64,000 nucleotides of DNA from Chaetomium olivaceum (Eukaryota; Ascomycota; Sordariomycetes; Sordariales; Chaetomiaceae): positions 1-64,000 of the forward strand of contig JAYWVB010000010.1 in assembly GCA_039881045.1 (NCBI GenBank), in the 5' to 3' direction. A program made the translations under genes and the position numbers. The notes under the pieces were generated by a model. That model ran no database searches. It saw only the letters and a list, made by a program, of their open reading frames with translations, and was not told the DNA's origin. Shown here in pieces: positions 10,549-22,633 of this stretch. The first letter of the stretch is position 1. Every line of letters starts with the position of its first letter.

Positions 10549-12175
10549 TCACACACCAGCGACCTGCGCCATCTTCTCATCCCTCTCCTTCCTCCTCGCC
10601 TTGCGACTCCCACTGCCCTGCACCTTCTGTAGCTGCTCACGCCGCTCCTGCTTCCGCGCGACCTTGTCAATCGCGCCAATGACCTTCTGCTCCTTCCCCA
10701 GCGGGTACTGAGCGGCGGCCGCCGCCTCGTCGGCCTCGGTCCATTCCATGGGCAGCACGGCAAAGACGAGATACGACGTGTGCGTCTTGATCTCGGGCTC
10801 GCCGCGCGTGATCAGCCGGCCTTCCATCCAGGGGGGTGTGGCGGTGGTGTCCGATGACGTTTCGGTTGCGGGGGCTTCGGCTTCGGTTCCGGCTTCGTTG
10901 GTCGCACGGCTGGCCGCCGCTACCACGGGCTCATCTTCGTCGGCTGAGTCCATGTCCTCGTCGCCGTCTCTGGGTTTCGCGGCGTGCTCCCGGAATCGGT
11001 TCTCGATATCGGTAAGCCTCGCCATGGCCTCGTCGACGTCGCGAGCCGAGTTGTTGACGCCGCGGTCAAAGTTGAGGTTTAGCCCCACGCGCTCGCGCGA
11101 AGTGTGTAGCTTCCGGTTGGCGATCTCGATCATGTCGATGTCGACCCAGCCGAGGCGGCGCATGGCCGACACTGTTTTGGTGACTTGCTCGATACATGGC
11201 GAGAAGGTGCAGATGTGGACGGTCTTATTGGGATTCAGCGGTGACACCCACTCCCCCTGGCTGTCCTCGGAGGCGGCAGATTTCGCATCGAACGGGGGCT
11301 GGGGTTTCCGGCGAGACAAGTGGGGGAGGGCTTCCCACGGCGCCGGCAGATCAAGGAACACGGCGTTGGCCCCCGGACTGTTACCGTCGACCAGGAACCC
11401 CCCATTGTACACATCACGGTGCGTTAGGTGGACGAGCCCATCCATACCGTGACCCGAGAGCTCCTCCTTCATCTTGTGGTAGCGCTGCTCATGAAACTCA
11501 AAACTGAACACCTTGCCCTTCCGCTGCCCCTCGGCCGACGGATACCCATTGTAGACAGCCCGCACCGACGCATGGGTGAAACTCCCACTCCCGGCGCCCG
11601 CCTCAATCAGCACCGACCCCGGCCGCGCACGTATCCTGTGCAAAATGTAGCTGTAATCGGGGGTATAGACGACTTGTGTCCGGTGCGGCAGGCTCGTGGT
11701 CCAGAGCTCGGGGGTCGGGGGCAGCACATGGATAAACCCGCTCGAGTCGGCGACCGCCTTTTTGACAACGGCGCTGCTATCCTCGTTTGCGACGACGACG
11801 GCGGCGGCGGCGGCGGGGCGGGTCCTCGTTGTCCTTCTCGCTGGCGGCGGCCGTGGCGTCGCGGCAGGCGTCGTCGGCCCCCTCGCGCTTCCGCTTGCGA
11901 CCCCGCGATCCGGTGTCGACCTTGGAAGCGCGGATCTGAGAGCCCCAGGGCACGTTCAGCATGGTCGAGTGGGGGAACGAGCCATAGCGCGTGTTGACGA
12001 CGGCGCCCTCGGCGTAGCCGTCGTGGTTTCCAGTCGGGGGTTGGAGGTAGACGGGCAGCAGGTTGTCGCGTGAAAGTTGGAGGATCGCGAGTGAATTGGC
12101 CTTGGTGCGCGGACCGGGGTCCAGGAACGGTGAGATGGTCCTTGTCGTCGGTGTCATGATTGGGGCTATGAGCAT
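10549..12175 (-). CDS. trm61: tRNA (adenine-58-N1)-methyltransferase catalytic subunit Trm61, one frameshift
   Basis: Trm61 (Gcd14) with Trm6 makes m1A58 in tRNA, needed for initiator tRNA-Met stability; the complex is nuclear. The N-terminus has SPFLDPGPRTKANSLAILQL, GYAEGAVVNTRYGSFPHS and VPWGSQIRASKVDTGSRGRK. The Rossmann part has VVYTPDYSYILHRI, SAM motif I VLIEAGAGSGSFTHA, VFSFEFHEQRYHKMKEEL and motif IV VFLDLPAPWEALPHL. An acidic, Ala-rich insert precedes the C-terminal RGEPEIKTHTSYLVFAVLP. The two halves sit in different frames. The shift falls in the G/C run at 11815-11821, where one extra C (coding strand) separates KDNEDPP from VVVANEDSSAVVKKAV. Start 12175 or the Met at 12157. No intron is needed. 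Confidence 0.85.
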
Positions 12176-12657
12176 TGGGAGACCTGTTTTGTGAGGGTAT
12201 TTGACATTTCCATGTACATGTGAAGTGCCTCCGGTATCTGTTAATACGTCGCAAAAAAAGATTCCACCCAGACGGGAACTGGAAAATTGTGAGCCACAGT
12301 GGGGGTTGCCTTGAGGAATCGCAGTGGCTGGCGGGACGTGGTGGGGTCACAGCATATCAATCGGTTAAGGTTTGCCAAGGCCTGGGGTTTGCATGGCAGA
12401 TGAACAGTGCCTGTGTGCCTGTTAATACAGTCTGTAGGTATTCGAGATACGTAATAACATCCCATAGCAACCAACTTCATCGTAAACAATCAATTACCTC
12501 AAGACATACAATGGTATCACAGCCAAGATTAGCCCAGAAAACCAGAAATCCCCCCTCGCTACTCCTTAGGACTTTTGAAAATCCAAGCCAGCAGCAGCTC
12601 CAAGGCAATAAATACAAGTAAAGGCATCACCATCGAGTCCATCCGTCCCACCCCCCT
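12176..12657. other. Intergenic region upstream of Trm61
   Basis: Lies between the Trm61 start and the 3' end of the WW-domain gene. No gene or RNA recognised. Confidence 0.45.
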
Positions 12658-15600
12658 TCAATCATCATCGTCCCCCCACCCAGACCCATCATACCCAGAA
12701 GAAGCCACCGGCGCAGGCGCAGTACCACCCGTCTTGCCCCATCCACCAGCACCAGCACCGCCAGCATTACCACCACTAGCACCTGCACTACTACCCGCAC
12801 CCCCCGCCGCCCCCTGAGATGGCTGCCCTTGCGATAGCCGCTGCTCCTTCTGCTTGATCGCCTGCATAACTTCTGGAGGGGGCATGGTTGACTGGTTTGG
12901 GTTATTGTGGTTCACGGCCGGGAATTGCGGGTGTTGAGGTCCGCTTCCGTTGTTGGGCTTCCACTGTAGGGGTTGTTGTTGTTGCTGCTGTTGTTGCGGG
13001 TGCTGAGGTTGCTGTTGCTGTTGTTGCTGCATATTAGGGGCCTGTTGAGGCTGTGATTGCTGACCAGGGTGGCCGGGCATCATCATCATATGAGGAGGGC
13101 CGGAATGAGCAAATTGTTGTTGATGCTGTTGCTGCTGTTGCTGCTGTTGCTGCTGCGGCGGCGGCTGGTTGGGATGGAGTTGCGGCGGAAACGCGAGTTG
13201 CCCTTGAGGAGGTGGCACCTTTTGTAGTCTGTTCGCTGGAATTGGGTTTGCCTTTTTCACAGTATCGCCCCTCCATAGGCGGCCGAACCAACCCTTTTCT
13301 TCCTTGACGGGTTGCGCGGCTTGTGGCTGCATGACGTAAGGCCCGCCGGGCATTTGGCTTGGCTGCATCATGTGGGGCGGCATGTGATACTGCTGCTGCT
13401 GCTGCTGCTGTTGATGTTGCTGGCCTGGTTGGAAGGGCAACATACCAGGCTGGAAGCCATAATGATACTGCTGCGGTGGCATCCCCGGAGCCATCCCTGG
13501 CGGGGCAAACATCATGGGCATCTGCGGGGGCGCTGTTCCTGGTCCCGGAGGACGAGAGGGCGGGCCTGGCTGTGGAACCATCGGGTGTGTGGAGGTTCTC
13601 AGGGGCATGTTCTGAGGTGCCTGCTGCGGATTAGGGGGGTTTGCAGCTGGCCCCTGGGATGGCTGCATGGGTGGCATTTGCCCGCCTGGCTGTACAGAAA
13701 CCTGGCCATTTCCGGTAACCGAGAGCCCTTGCGGCACGGTCGGCTGACTTGTCTTCTGTCCTTGGTTGGGTGTCGACGCGGGAGAGGATACAGCCGTTGG
13801 CTGGTGATGAGAAGATGGCGAAACCGGCATAGGCGGGCCCTGACTTGGCGAGTTTTGCGCCGGCGGTGGGGTGGGCATGGAAACCGGCACCACTCCAGAT
13901 TGTTTCTGGTTAGAGATCCCTCCAAGCTGGGGAGCTCCGGTATCATTATGACCCGTTGGGGCGGGCTGGGAGCTTGCGGCAGGTGCGGTTTGCGGAGAGG
14001 CGGATGTCTCAGGTCTCAGTGGAGAAGGTTGGGGCGCATTCGCCGGATGGGAGCCAAGCGGATGATGTCCAGGCGGAACTGCGTATACTGGGGCGGCTGA
14101 ACTTGTCACTGGCATGCCAGTGGGCTGCGCAGATGAAGCGGTCATTGCCATTGCGCCAGAGCCAACTTCCAAAACTTGGAAGCCACCTTGGCCTGGCGGA
14201 GTCTGCGTTGCGACTGCTGGATGCTGCGGAAGGTTGTTTGACGTTGGCACGGGTGGTGTCAAGACTTGGAAGCCCTGTGCGAAGTCGGCTCGAGCCGGGG
14301 GTGACGAAGCGCGTGACACAGGGCTCGGCGTTCGGGGGCTGGGCGGTTTAGGTGTGACAGATGGTGGTGGAGGTGCCACAGCCTGCCCATGAGGGGCGTT
14401 GCTAGACTTGTTGACCGAAGACGCTGGCGGAGCAGCTGAGGTAGGTGGGAAGTACGAGCCCTGAGTTTGGACAGCTGGTTGCGTAGGTAAGGTGTTGACA
14501 GGTTGTGGTGCGGGCTGGTGATGAACTTGGGCGACCGGTTGGTAGTGCGAAATGACATGGGGAGGGTGTTGAGCGTCAGATACAACCGAACCATGCTGAA
14601 AAGAGGTCTGGCTAGTCTCCTGCCCGACCCCTTCGGACTTTGCGGGTACTGACTGCCGAGCGGCTTCGACTGTTTGGGGTTCGCCTAACAATGTCTGTGA
14701 TGTAATTCCTAGGCCAGAAACACCCGACATGATCGACGGGTTTTGTGCGTTGGCCGTCTGGGGCAATGAAGTTGTGGGCGCTGGCTGGTTGGCGTTGGTC
14801 TCAGACTTCACAGCAACTGGCGGAACCGAGGCGCCATCCCGAGGAGGTGACATGGTGGATTCGGCCATGACACTAAACCCGCTTGTAATGGCCTGCTTAG
14901 CATTACTAGTTGTCGTCACCTTGGCGTGATCTGGTGAGCTTTGGCGAGGCTGGTTCGGAGCGGGCAAGAGGTCGGGTTGGACCACGGCACCACTTTGCTC
15001 TGCATAATCGCCGGTCTTATCCTGGGCCAGCAAACTTCCTTGGCCTGGATCCAGTTCAACGACAGAGCTAACCACCGGAGCAGAAGGGTTGCCGGACGAT
15101 GCAAGGGTGGTCTCCCGGGATACAACACCCGGCTCGGCTGTGATTGCCAGCTCAACTGCAGCGAAAGAGGTTGGCGCACGGTTCTGGGGGGGTGGCGACT
15201 TGCGAGACAGATTGAGAGGCGGTGGTACGTCCGCGCCCGAAGGAGGTAGCGATATAGCGTATGACTTGGGAGACGCACTCCCAGCCTCTCTTCCCAATGG
15301 GATACCGGTGGACTCGCCGGAAGGTACTTGGCTGGATTGTAGATCTCGCAATGTTGTTGGCTCGGTCGTTACCGAGTGCGGTAAATGGGGACGGACACCC
15401 ATAAAAGGGAGTGCGGGGAGATGCGTTGGCAGGGTGCTTGTCCTAGAAACACGGGGTCTGTTGGGGTCAGATGCCTCGGGGGTTTCCGTGGCCCCTTGGC
15501 CGTATCCGGTCTTCGATAGAAGCTGGACCGTATCCTCGATATCCCGTTGTAGGTCACGGTATGGCTTATAAGCCTGGTACGCCCGGGCAGGACTGGCTCC

Positions 15601-17181
15601 CTGGCTTTGGGGAGGCGTCTGATTGCGTAAGACAGGGCGACCACGGGCGGGTTGGAGGACCGAAGGAAAATGCGTAAGGCCGCTGGGGTTTGCCTGAGTA
15701 ATGGGGCCGGAGATGCTGTCAGGACGTGGCCGGGAGCTTGGAACCGTGGTTTGCGCGCCATTGGGGGGCGACTCAAGGGGTTGCACATGGGCCGGCTGTG
15801 GCGGAGGAGTGTTTTCAGCCATCAGAAACGGAAGCGGCGGCGGTCCCGCCAAGGTGTGTCGTTTATTATCGTCAGCCGGCAATGGTTGACGGGCCCGCGG
15901 TTCGACGGTCGAAGACCGGCTCCCTGCGGCAGATCCGAGCACGGCATGTTTCGCCGGATTATATGCCTGGTATTTCCCCGGGTTCGGACCAGAGGCAGCA
16001 GAATTCGACGGTTGGTCAAGGGCGCTTACAGACTGAGGCAGAGAACTTTGGCGAACAGGCTTGTATGGCCGCTTGAGCAACTCCCGAACAGCTTGGTGTG
16101 CTTTCCGCTGTTGTTCCTGCTCCTCCCGCAATGGAACCTGCATCGCCAGCGACTTGCCCTCAGCGACGCTACCTAGGGAGTACCGTCCGGGGCGGGCTTC
16201 GTTCAATGGAAGCTCGACTGGGGCGAAGTGGAAGGCATTGGCGTAGGGGGCAGGTTCTGATGTGTCAACCATGATTTCATTGCTGGGCAACTCCACCGGG
16301 GCCGGGTTGATCTCGTCGTCACACTGCGCCGTAAACTCGCTGGCAAGTTCCGCCATGAAGCCGATAGGGTTGTAGGCGATTTGCCGGCTGTCTAGGAGAG
16401 GGATCTCGGGCGGCTCTTCGACAACATCGGGTTGGGCAGTCTCGCTGGTCCCGGTGACTACGCCGCTATCCAGCTCAGGGGTTTCTCTGGCGGGGAGGCT
16501 GTTGACAGGAAGCGGCGTGGTTTTCACGCTCGGAACTGGTGATATTTGGGAGCGCGCTGGCGGCACGGGACTTTCGTTAGCGGCCACCTCTGTAGTCGCC
16601 GTGGCTGCGGTAGTCGACGCGGTTGCGGTAGTCGACGCGGTTGCGGTAGTCGACGCAGTTGCGGTAGTCGACGCAGTTGCGGTAGTCGACGTGGTTGCCG
16701 TGGTCGTGGTGGTGGTAGTAGCCGCCATGCTGATCGGAACAGTTGAAGGAGTTGGGACGTTTGACACCTCGCCGCCACTACCACCTCCCAAACCGCGCTC
16801 CTCCTCTTCTTCCTGCAAGGGGCTAATGTCATTGTATGCGCCAGGCCCCATATACATGAGGCCGTCCGGCTGGAGCCAAAAAGGGCTACCACCATCATCT
16901 ATATCCGAGACAGCATTCGAAGGTGCACGGTCTCTCCGCGAGGCCGCGGATGATTGTTTGGGTTGCGATTCGCCCAGGGTACCCCTCCTCTTGATCTGCT
17001 GCTGACTGACGAGCTTCTCCTCGGGAGGGAGATCGGGGGGGCCCGAGGTGTCGTCGACAAATTCGGGGAACTCGTCGCCGGGTTTTGGGAAGGTGAACTG
17101 GATCAGGCCAGTGGGCTTATAGCGGTAGAACCAGCGCTTCCCGTCATAGTCCCATTCCCAATTTTCTGGCAGGCCAGCCAT
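12658..17181 (-). CDS. Large WW-domain protein, Q/P/S/T-rich, function unknown
   Basis: One uninterrupted 1507-aa frame from ATG 17181; an upstream in-frame ATG at 17292 is less likely because the conserved part begins MAGLPENWEWDYDG. Residues about 4-35 form a WW-like module (LPENWEWDYDGKRWFYRYKP ... IQFTFP), a fold that binds proline-rich peptides. The rest looks disordered: Thr-rich ATASTT repeats (about residues 160-195), several KYQAYNPAK/YQAYKPYR-like basic motifs, a long Pro/Gln/Ser region and poly-Gln tracts near the C-terminus. The extreme C-terminus, SSGYDGSGWGDDDD, is acidic and is probably conserved. There is no transmembrane segment or catalytic motif. A scaffold role is inference only. 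Despite long repeats it has no frame break, unlike many neighbours. Confidence 0.7.
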   Translation of the reverse strand: MAGLPENWEWDYDGKRWFYRYKPTGLIQFTFPKPGDEFPEFVDDTSGPPDLPPEEKLVSQQQIKRRGTLGESQPKQSSAASRRDRAPSNAVSDIDDGGSPFWLQPDGLMYMGPGAYNDISPLQEEEEERGLGGGSGGEVSNVPTPSTVPISMAATTTTTTTATTSTTATASTTATASTTATASTTATASTTAATATTEVAANESPVPPARSQISPVPSVKTTPLPVNSLPARETPELDSGVVTGTSETAQPDVVEEPPEIPLLDSRQIAYNPIGFMAELASEFTAQCDDEINPAPVELPSNEIMVDTSEPAPYANAFHFAPVELPLNEARPGRYSLGSVAEGKSLAMQVPLREEQEQQRKAHQAVRELLKRPYKPVRQSSLPQSVSALDQPSNSAASGPNPGKYQAYNPAKHAVLGSAAGSRSSTVEPRARQPLPADDNKRHTLAGPPPLPFLMAENTPPPQPAHVQPLESPPNGAQTTVPSSRPRPDSISGPITQANPSGLTHFPSVLQPARGRPVLRNQTPPQSQGASPARAYQAYKPYRDLQRDIEDTVQLLSKTGYGQGATETPEASDPNRPRVSRTSTLPTHLPALPFMGVRPHLPHSVTTEPTTLRDLQSSQVPSGESTGIPLGREAGSASPKSYAISLPPSGADVPPPLNLSRKSPPPQNRAPTSFAAVELAITAEPGVVSRETTLASSGNPSAPVVSSVVELDPGQGSLLAQDKTGDYAEQSGAVVQPDLLPAPNQPRQSSPDHAKVTTTSNAKQAITSGFSVMAESTMSPPRDGASVPPVAVKSETNANQPAPTTSLPQTANAQNPSIMSGVSGLGITSQTLLGEPQTVEAARQSVPAKSEGVGQETSQTSFQHGSVVSDAQHPPHVISHYQPVAQVHHQPAPQPVNTLPTQPAVQTQGSYFPPTSAAPPASSVNKSSNAPHGQAVAPPPPSVTPKPPSPRTPSPVSRASSPPARADFAQGFQVLTPPVPTSNNLPQHPAVATQTPPGQGGFQVLEVGSGAMAMTASSAQPTGMPVTSSAAPVYAVPPGHHPLGSHPANAPQPSPLRPETSASPQTAPAASSQPAPTGHNDTGAPQLGGISNQKQSGVVPVSMPTPPPAQNSPSQGPPMPVSPSSHHQPTAVSSPASTPNQGQKTSQPTVPQGLSVTGNGQVSVQPGGQMPPMQPSQGPAANPPNPQQAPQNMPLRTSTHPMVPQPGPPSRPPGPGTAPPQMPMMFAPPGMAPGMPPQQYHYGFQPGMLPFQPGQQHQQQQQQQQYHMPPHMMQPSQMPGGPYVMQPQAAQPVKEEKGWFGRLWRGDTVKKANPIPANRLQKVPPPQGQLAFPPQLHPNQPPPQQQQQQQQQQHQQQFAHSGPPHMMMMPGHPGQQSQPQQAPNMQQQQQQQPQHPQQQQQQQQPLQWKPNNGSGPQHPQFPAVNHNNPNQSTMPPPEVMQAIKQKEQRLSQGQPSQGAAGGAGSSAGASGGNAGGAGAGGWGKTGGTAPAPVASSGYDGSGWGDDDD
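12970..13160. repeat. Interrupted CAG/CAA microsatellites coding poly-Gln
   Basis: Several runs of ttg/ctg triplets on the plus strand (Gln codons on the minus strand), with another at about 13389-13421. They code poly-Gln tracts in the C-terminal third of the WW-domain protein. Confidence 0.8.
16605..16698. repeat. 18-bp tandem repeat, about five units
   Basis: Units of gttgcggtagtcgacgcg with one or two substitutions, in frame with the minus-strand gene and encoding ATASTT repeats. The 18-bp length preserves frame whatever the copy number. Confidence 0.85.
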
Positions 17182-19763
17182 CTCTGTCAAGTGCGCTGGC
17201 GGTCGCCGAAAACAGAGCGGGTGGGGTTTAGGTGGCCAAGCCGAGGGGAAAGGTGTTGACAAGCCGAAGCAGCGCAGCCTCGTGGTGGTCAAATATTATA
17301 TTTACGAGGCTTGCGCAGGTCGCGCCGAATCCGAGCCGGCAAGTGTGAGAAAAAAGCCTCCAGGCGCTCAAGCAGCAGAGGTCGTCGCGATCCCACTCGT
17401 AAAATGCATCGCAAACGAGAACCCGTCACAAATCACGGAGGGGGACTCGACGCCGAAGATGGGGTCACGGGGAGGAGGGTCCAGCGCGCTGCACCAGTGC
17501 GAATGGGGAAGATATCTGGGTTATGGGCGTCAGGGCGGGTGCTGAATTGTCCCGCGCGGTTAGGAACGAACCCCAACGTGCCGAAACAAGAACTATTCGC
17601 ATGGCGTCAAACTGGCCAACACGCTTTCCTCGAACGAGGAAAGTGCGGCTGAGCACCTGGTCGAGAAGAGCGGGGGCCAATAAACGCCACGATATTTGGC
17701 GACCCATGAGAGCATCGTTGGTTCTGGAGCTTGGGCTCTGGCATCAAAACGTGCCCAACTGACAGGCGTGCAGGAGGAGCTCCCCAGGTAGGTAGCGGGG
17801 GCTTGGGGTTTCTTGGTCCAATAGCTATTCAGAGCTGAGACCCTTCGTAAAATCGATAACTCAATGGGGATTGAGGCAACCTCCGTGATACCAAGGTTAC
17901 CGACAAGAATATTGAAGGCAAAGATGCTACGAAGCACATACATAGTGTATGTGTGTATGTACAAATAGAAAGACATGGCGCCCTTATATCTTGGGTCGGG
18001 CTTGTGAAACCACTCTGAGAATGTCGCCCGCCCCGATGCTACGGTGCCTGCCGAAGCTTGTGTTGCATGGGTTTATGGGGTGATGAATCCTCCAATCTCC
18101 ATACAAGCATTGAATTCAGTTCGGGAGCCGTGATCCCTCTGCTGCGCTCTCATTTTTTCGGCGAGAAAAAGTGAACATAAACAAAAACGATAACTGAACT
18201 ATTTTAATCTCCAAAATATCCGCTTTTTCACCGAAAGTTGGGCAATGAAGAGGTTGATGAAGACTTTCGACTTTCTTCCCATTACTCAAAGACCGAATTA
18301 GGCAGTCGCAAACCCACGTGGATGTGAGACCCAGCCCCGGCCCTAGAGGGCTTGCCGTGTCTCTCTCCCCACGCTCCCAGATATCCAGAGAATCTGGAAC
18401 AGTCCAACTTGCAAAGCCGCTCCGCCGGAGTTGAGTGAGTGTAACGAAAATGATTTTCGCCGCATCCTGAGACGTTCAGACGAATCTAGGCCTACTTCTG
18501 GATCCGACGGGAGGGTCGCCACAAGGAACCGCCTTTGATCTTTGGGACGATGGTCTGTTTCAACTTTCCACCCACGGTTCCGCAAGATGGAGCGATTTTA
18601 AGAGATTGAGATTTAGGGTCCACATCGCCGTTTGCCCATCGGGTGTTATTATTAGCATCAACACCAATTGTTTTTGACAGCCGAGCCGAGGCCGGAACAG
18701 CAAAGGGAGTCTCCGGTGGGTAATTTTACACGAGCTCGAGACGAGTGATAAGTTCGGTGTCTCGTCGATGGGAGCAAATGTTCAAGGGAAACGAACTTGG
18801 CGCCAAGCGGATACAGACCCAGTGTGACGTCACAGTCCCTGCAAATTTCAGGGGAATCTCCAGCTCCAGCGAAACCCCATCCACTCCCGATTCGCAAACC
18901 CAGTCTTCCAAAAATGTCTTCGGCCAAAAGCGTTCAAGAGAAAAACAAGGCAGATACCTGGGCGACTGGGGCACACAGAAAGACGTGGAAGAGACACAAG
19001 AGCGTGGGGTAAGGATCCCCATCCGCGTCTGCAGCTCTCCCGATTCCGCTCCCCTCCCCGCTCCTTCCGATTCCTCATGGGCCAGTGGGAACCGTTCGGG
19101 ATGCTGCAGTAGGGCGTGCACGGCAGGAAGGGGGTTTCCCTCCAAGTCGAGTCAGCCAACAGATTTTGCGGGCCAGGAACTCTACACAGTACATACTGTT
19201 TGCCGTCGCAGGACTGGCATGGCAATCTCTGTCAGTTGTCAGTTCCCTTGAACACTGGGTAACATCCTGATTCGTGGTTCCGAGACTCCGGCCAAGACAA
19301 CCTTCATGGCTTTTGCGAAAACAATCGGAAATTCTGTGCCGAGTTCGAGTTGCATTCACCTGCGGCAGGGGTCTTTTCGCACTCCAACTCTGCGCAACCT
19401 GACAACCTGGAACTCAAGGGACACTTGCACAGTATTTTACCGAAATGTTTTTACCTCGCATATTGCGAACAAAACAATGGAGGAGAAAACCGTTGGATGA
19501 ACAGACTGCCGATCACGACCGGGCAATGGAACCATCCCGCACCGTGGAAGGCTCGGGGTCGGGAAGCTCGCAACTGACTGGAGCCAACACCACCAAGAAA
19601 CCTTGACGTGCTTTGATCCGAACCTGTCCCATAATCTATGGGTGGGTGGTAGTTGGTGGGTCGTTGTGCCGATCATCCTGTGAACCGGGGATCGGAAAAC
19701 CGTCAGACCCCGCGGAGTTGATACATCAAGGTTGTAGTGCTTGCTTCACTGCATGTGGAGATC
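17182..19763. other. Long divergent intergenic region (WW gene / MscS channel)
   Basis: About 2.6 kb without a recognisable gene. The ORFs here (for example the minus ORF 17593-17976 and plus ORF 18745-19251) have no domain and overlap each other in several frames. It should contain the promoters of both flanking genes and possibly a long 5' leader for the channel gene. Confidence 0.5.
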
Positions 19764-22430
19764 ATGTTTTCCATCTCCTCTCCTTTCTTCTCCCGCCGCC
19801 CCCAGGAATCATCCTCTACCAAAACCACTCTCTCCGATGCGGTAACCATGGCTTCATCCGCAGAGTCGCCGCCGCCTCCGCCTGTAAGGCCATCGTTGCA
19901 TGTCCAGATGCCGTCCTACTCGGACCCGAGCCCCGAGACCGACGACGTGACCAAATCCAAAGTTGACCCCGGCCATCTCGCCCCGGATGCCGCCCCTATG
20001 AGCCCGGCCGACTCCAGGGAGGCCGCGAACAGGTTACACGATGACCTAGAACTTCTTCGTGCCGAGCGCGTTGTCTCGACACAGGAGCGCGACTCAACCC
20101 GACCTAGGTCAAAGACAAGAAGTCATCGGGACGGGGTCGAGGATGCCTTCAACACAACCACCGCCCCGACAGTCGTTGCCGCCCCCGTACCCGTGAAGTC
20201 GACTTGGCTTACCAAGTTGTGGCTCTGGCTCAAGAAGTTTCCTCGTATCCTACGCTATATCCTCTACGCCATCCCTCCTGGTATCATCATCCTCGTGCCG
20301 GTCTTCCTCGATCTCTTTGCCTATGATCGCAAGGGTGATCCGGTCGGAGGCCCTGGAGGTGTTCAACTCCTGTGGTTCGGTATCTGGCTCGAGGTACTCT
20401 GGTGCACGCTCTGGGCTGCTCGCATCGTCACCTCGGTTCTACCACCTATTGTCGCCTTCGCCGCCGATACCGTCGGATCTACAAACCATAAGAAATGGAG
20501 GGACATCGGGCGCCAGCTCGAATTCCCCACGGCCTTGTTTTTGTGGATGCTGGCCGTTTTGGTGTCTTACAAGCCCATTCTGAACCATCGTGTTGTCGAT
20601 CCCGAAGCTGACAACAAAACACCCTACGTCACATGGATCGACGTCGTCTTCAAGGTCATCATTGCCTTGTTCGTCCTCGCAACACTGAATCTGGTGGAGA
20701 AGGTTCTCATCAAGTGGATCGCAACATCCTTCCACCTACGGACATACTCTCACCGTATCCGTGAGAACCAGTTGCACATCGAGTATCTCGTCACCTTGTA
20801 CGGGTACGCCAAAACACGCCTTGAGGAACAGGACCCGGTCTGGGACTCTCCGTCTAGCAGACGGGGGTCGGGCCAGTATCCGTCGCCGCTCAAGAACATC
20901 CAAAACAACGCCCGCCAGGTATGGAGCAAGGTGGGAAACGCCGCTAACCGCGTGGCCGGCGACTTTACCGGCCGCAAGTTCCTCAAGGGCAACCACCCCC
21001 GCAAGGTCGTGCTGGAGCTTCTCCGGAACTCTGAGTCGAGCTACACGCTCGCCCGCGTTTTTTATCGTACCTTTGTCCAGCCGGGGAAGTCGACCGTGGC
21101 AGTGGATGATTTGTTCCCGGCGTTCCCGGCCCAGGAGGATGCCGAGGCGTGCTTTGGCGTCTTCGACAAGGATCTGAACGGCGACGTCTCCATGGAGGAG
21201 CTCGAGATGGTGTGCAATGAGATTCACTTGGAGAAGAAGGCTATCGCGGCCTCGCTCAAGGACTTGGATTCCGTGATTAAGAAGCTGGATGAAGTCTTTA
21301 TGTTTCTTATTGTGGTTATCGTCATCATTGTCTTCATCAGCATCATCTCGAACTCGGCGGCTGCCGCGCTGACTTCCACGGGTACTGTGATTCTGGGTCT
21401 GTCCTGGTTGCTGCAGGCCACCGCCCAGGAATTCCTTCAGGTATGTTGCCCCTCTCTCTTGCTGCATTGTCCATATGCTAATTTGAGTAGTCCATCATCT
21501 TCGTCTTTGTCAAGCATCCCTTTGATGTCGGCGACCGCGTCACCATTTACGGAAACACGGGTTCCATGATGAAGGGCGACGACTACTACGTCCTCGAGGT
21601 CTCGCTGCTGTACACCGAGTTCAAAAAGATGGAAGGCCATGTAGTCCAGGCGCCCAACTCCGTGTTGAACACGCTCTTCATTCTCAACCAAAGGCGCAGC
21701 CAGGGCCTAGCCGACCCGATCAACCTGAAGCTCCGCTTCGGCACGTCCGAGGCCCAGATCGAGGAGCTCAAATCCCGAATGCTGAATTTCTGCCTCCAGA
21801 ACAAGCGGGACTACGCGCCGAACATCATCTCCGAGGTTCAGACCATCGACGAAGTCAGCAGCATTACCATGAACATCATTTTCTTCCACAAGAGCAACTA
21901 CCAGAACGAGCTGCTCCGCCTGAACAGGCACAACAAGTTCGCCGTCGAGCTCATGCACCAGATGCACGACATGGGTCTCGAGACGCCACGCCTCGTCCAG
22001 CCGGGCGGCATGCGGGACATGCCGTTGTACTGGACCCAGGTCCAGCCCCTCCTCCGGGGTATCAGGCCGCCACCGCGCCCGGCGCGCCCAGCGCCCCACA
22101 AGATTCCCTCCCGCCCGTTTCCAGCCCGCCCGTTTCTAGCCCGGCCATGCGCAGCGCAGGCGAGCGAACAGCAGGGCGGCGGTGGTGGAAGCAGGCATGG
22201 ACTTTCAGGATATCTACCACAACCGGCGGCCGGACAACAGCATATCTCGGCTTGCGTCGATTAGGCAGTCGCCGAGAGAGGAGGACGAGGATAGAGTTCG
22301 CCCCAGCGGGGACGAGCAGCTGAACGAGAAGACAGAGAAGCGGCAGAGCCTGGATAGCTCGTCGTCGCGGAGGGCGTGGAGGCCTAGGAGCAGGTCTACT
22401 AATAGGGGGTCCATGAGCAATGTCGTGTGA
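19764..22430 (+). CDS. Mechanosensitive MscS-type ion channel with EF-hand
   Basis: Fungal MscS channels of the Msy1/Msy2 type sit in ER-related membranes, open on membrane tension and control Ca2+ after hypo-osmotic shock. ATG 19764 gives a disordered cytosolic N-terminus, then hydrophobic segments (YILYAIPPGIIILVPVFLDL; LWFGIWLEVLWCTLWAARIV; FPTALFLWMLAVLVSY; WIDVVFKVIIALFVLATLNL). An EF-hand with DKDLNGDVSMEE follows at about residues 468-479. Then come a helix (FMFLIVVIVIIVFISII) and the MscS pore helix/beta domain (GLSWLLQATAQEFLQ, HPFDVGDRVTIYGNTG). One intron at about 21439-21491 (GTATGT...AGTAG) falls inside the pore domain. Past WTQVQ the frame must move twice by one missing base (about 22043-22047 and 22150-22184) to reach FQDIYHNRRPDNSISRLASI, ending at TGA 22430. 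Confidence 0.86.
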
Positions 22431-22633
22431 TGTGCCAACGGGGAACTAGAGAGATTACCATTACGCCTTTAATATTAGATTGTCTTTTGCTCGTCCTCTA
22501 TTCACAGGCAAGCCGAGATAACCCGTATCAATAGAAGTAAACTATGTATTACACTTTGAGATTAACTATCCTCCATCTACAAGAGCCCTCCTCCGCTCTT
22601 TATGTTAGACAGAATTACACCGCCATTCGTACA

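Noticed and set aside
17593..19251. Protein genes in the 2.6-kb gap before the MscS channel
   Set aside because: ORFs are short, overlap on both strands, lack splice-supported extensions and have no recognisable motif.
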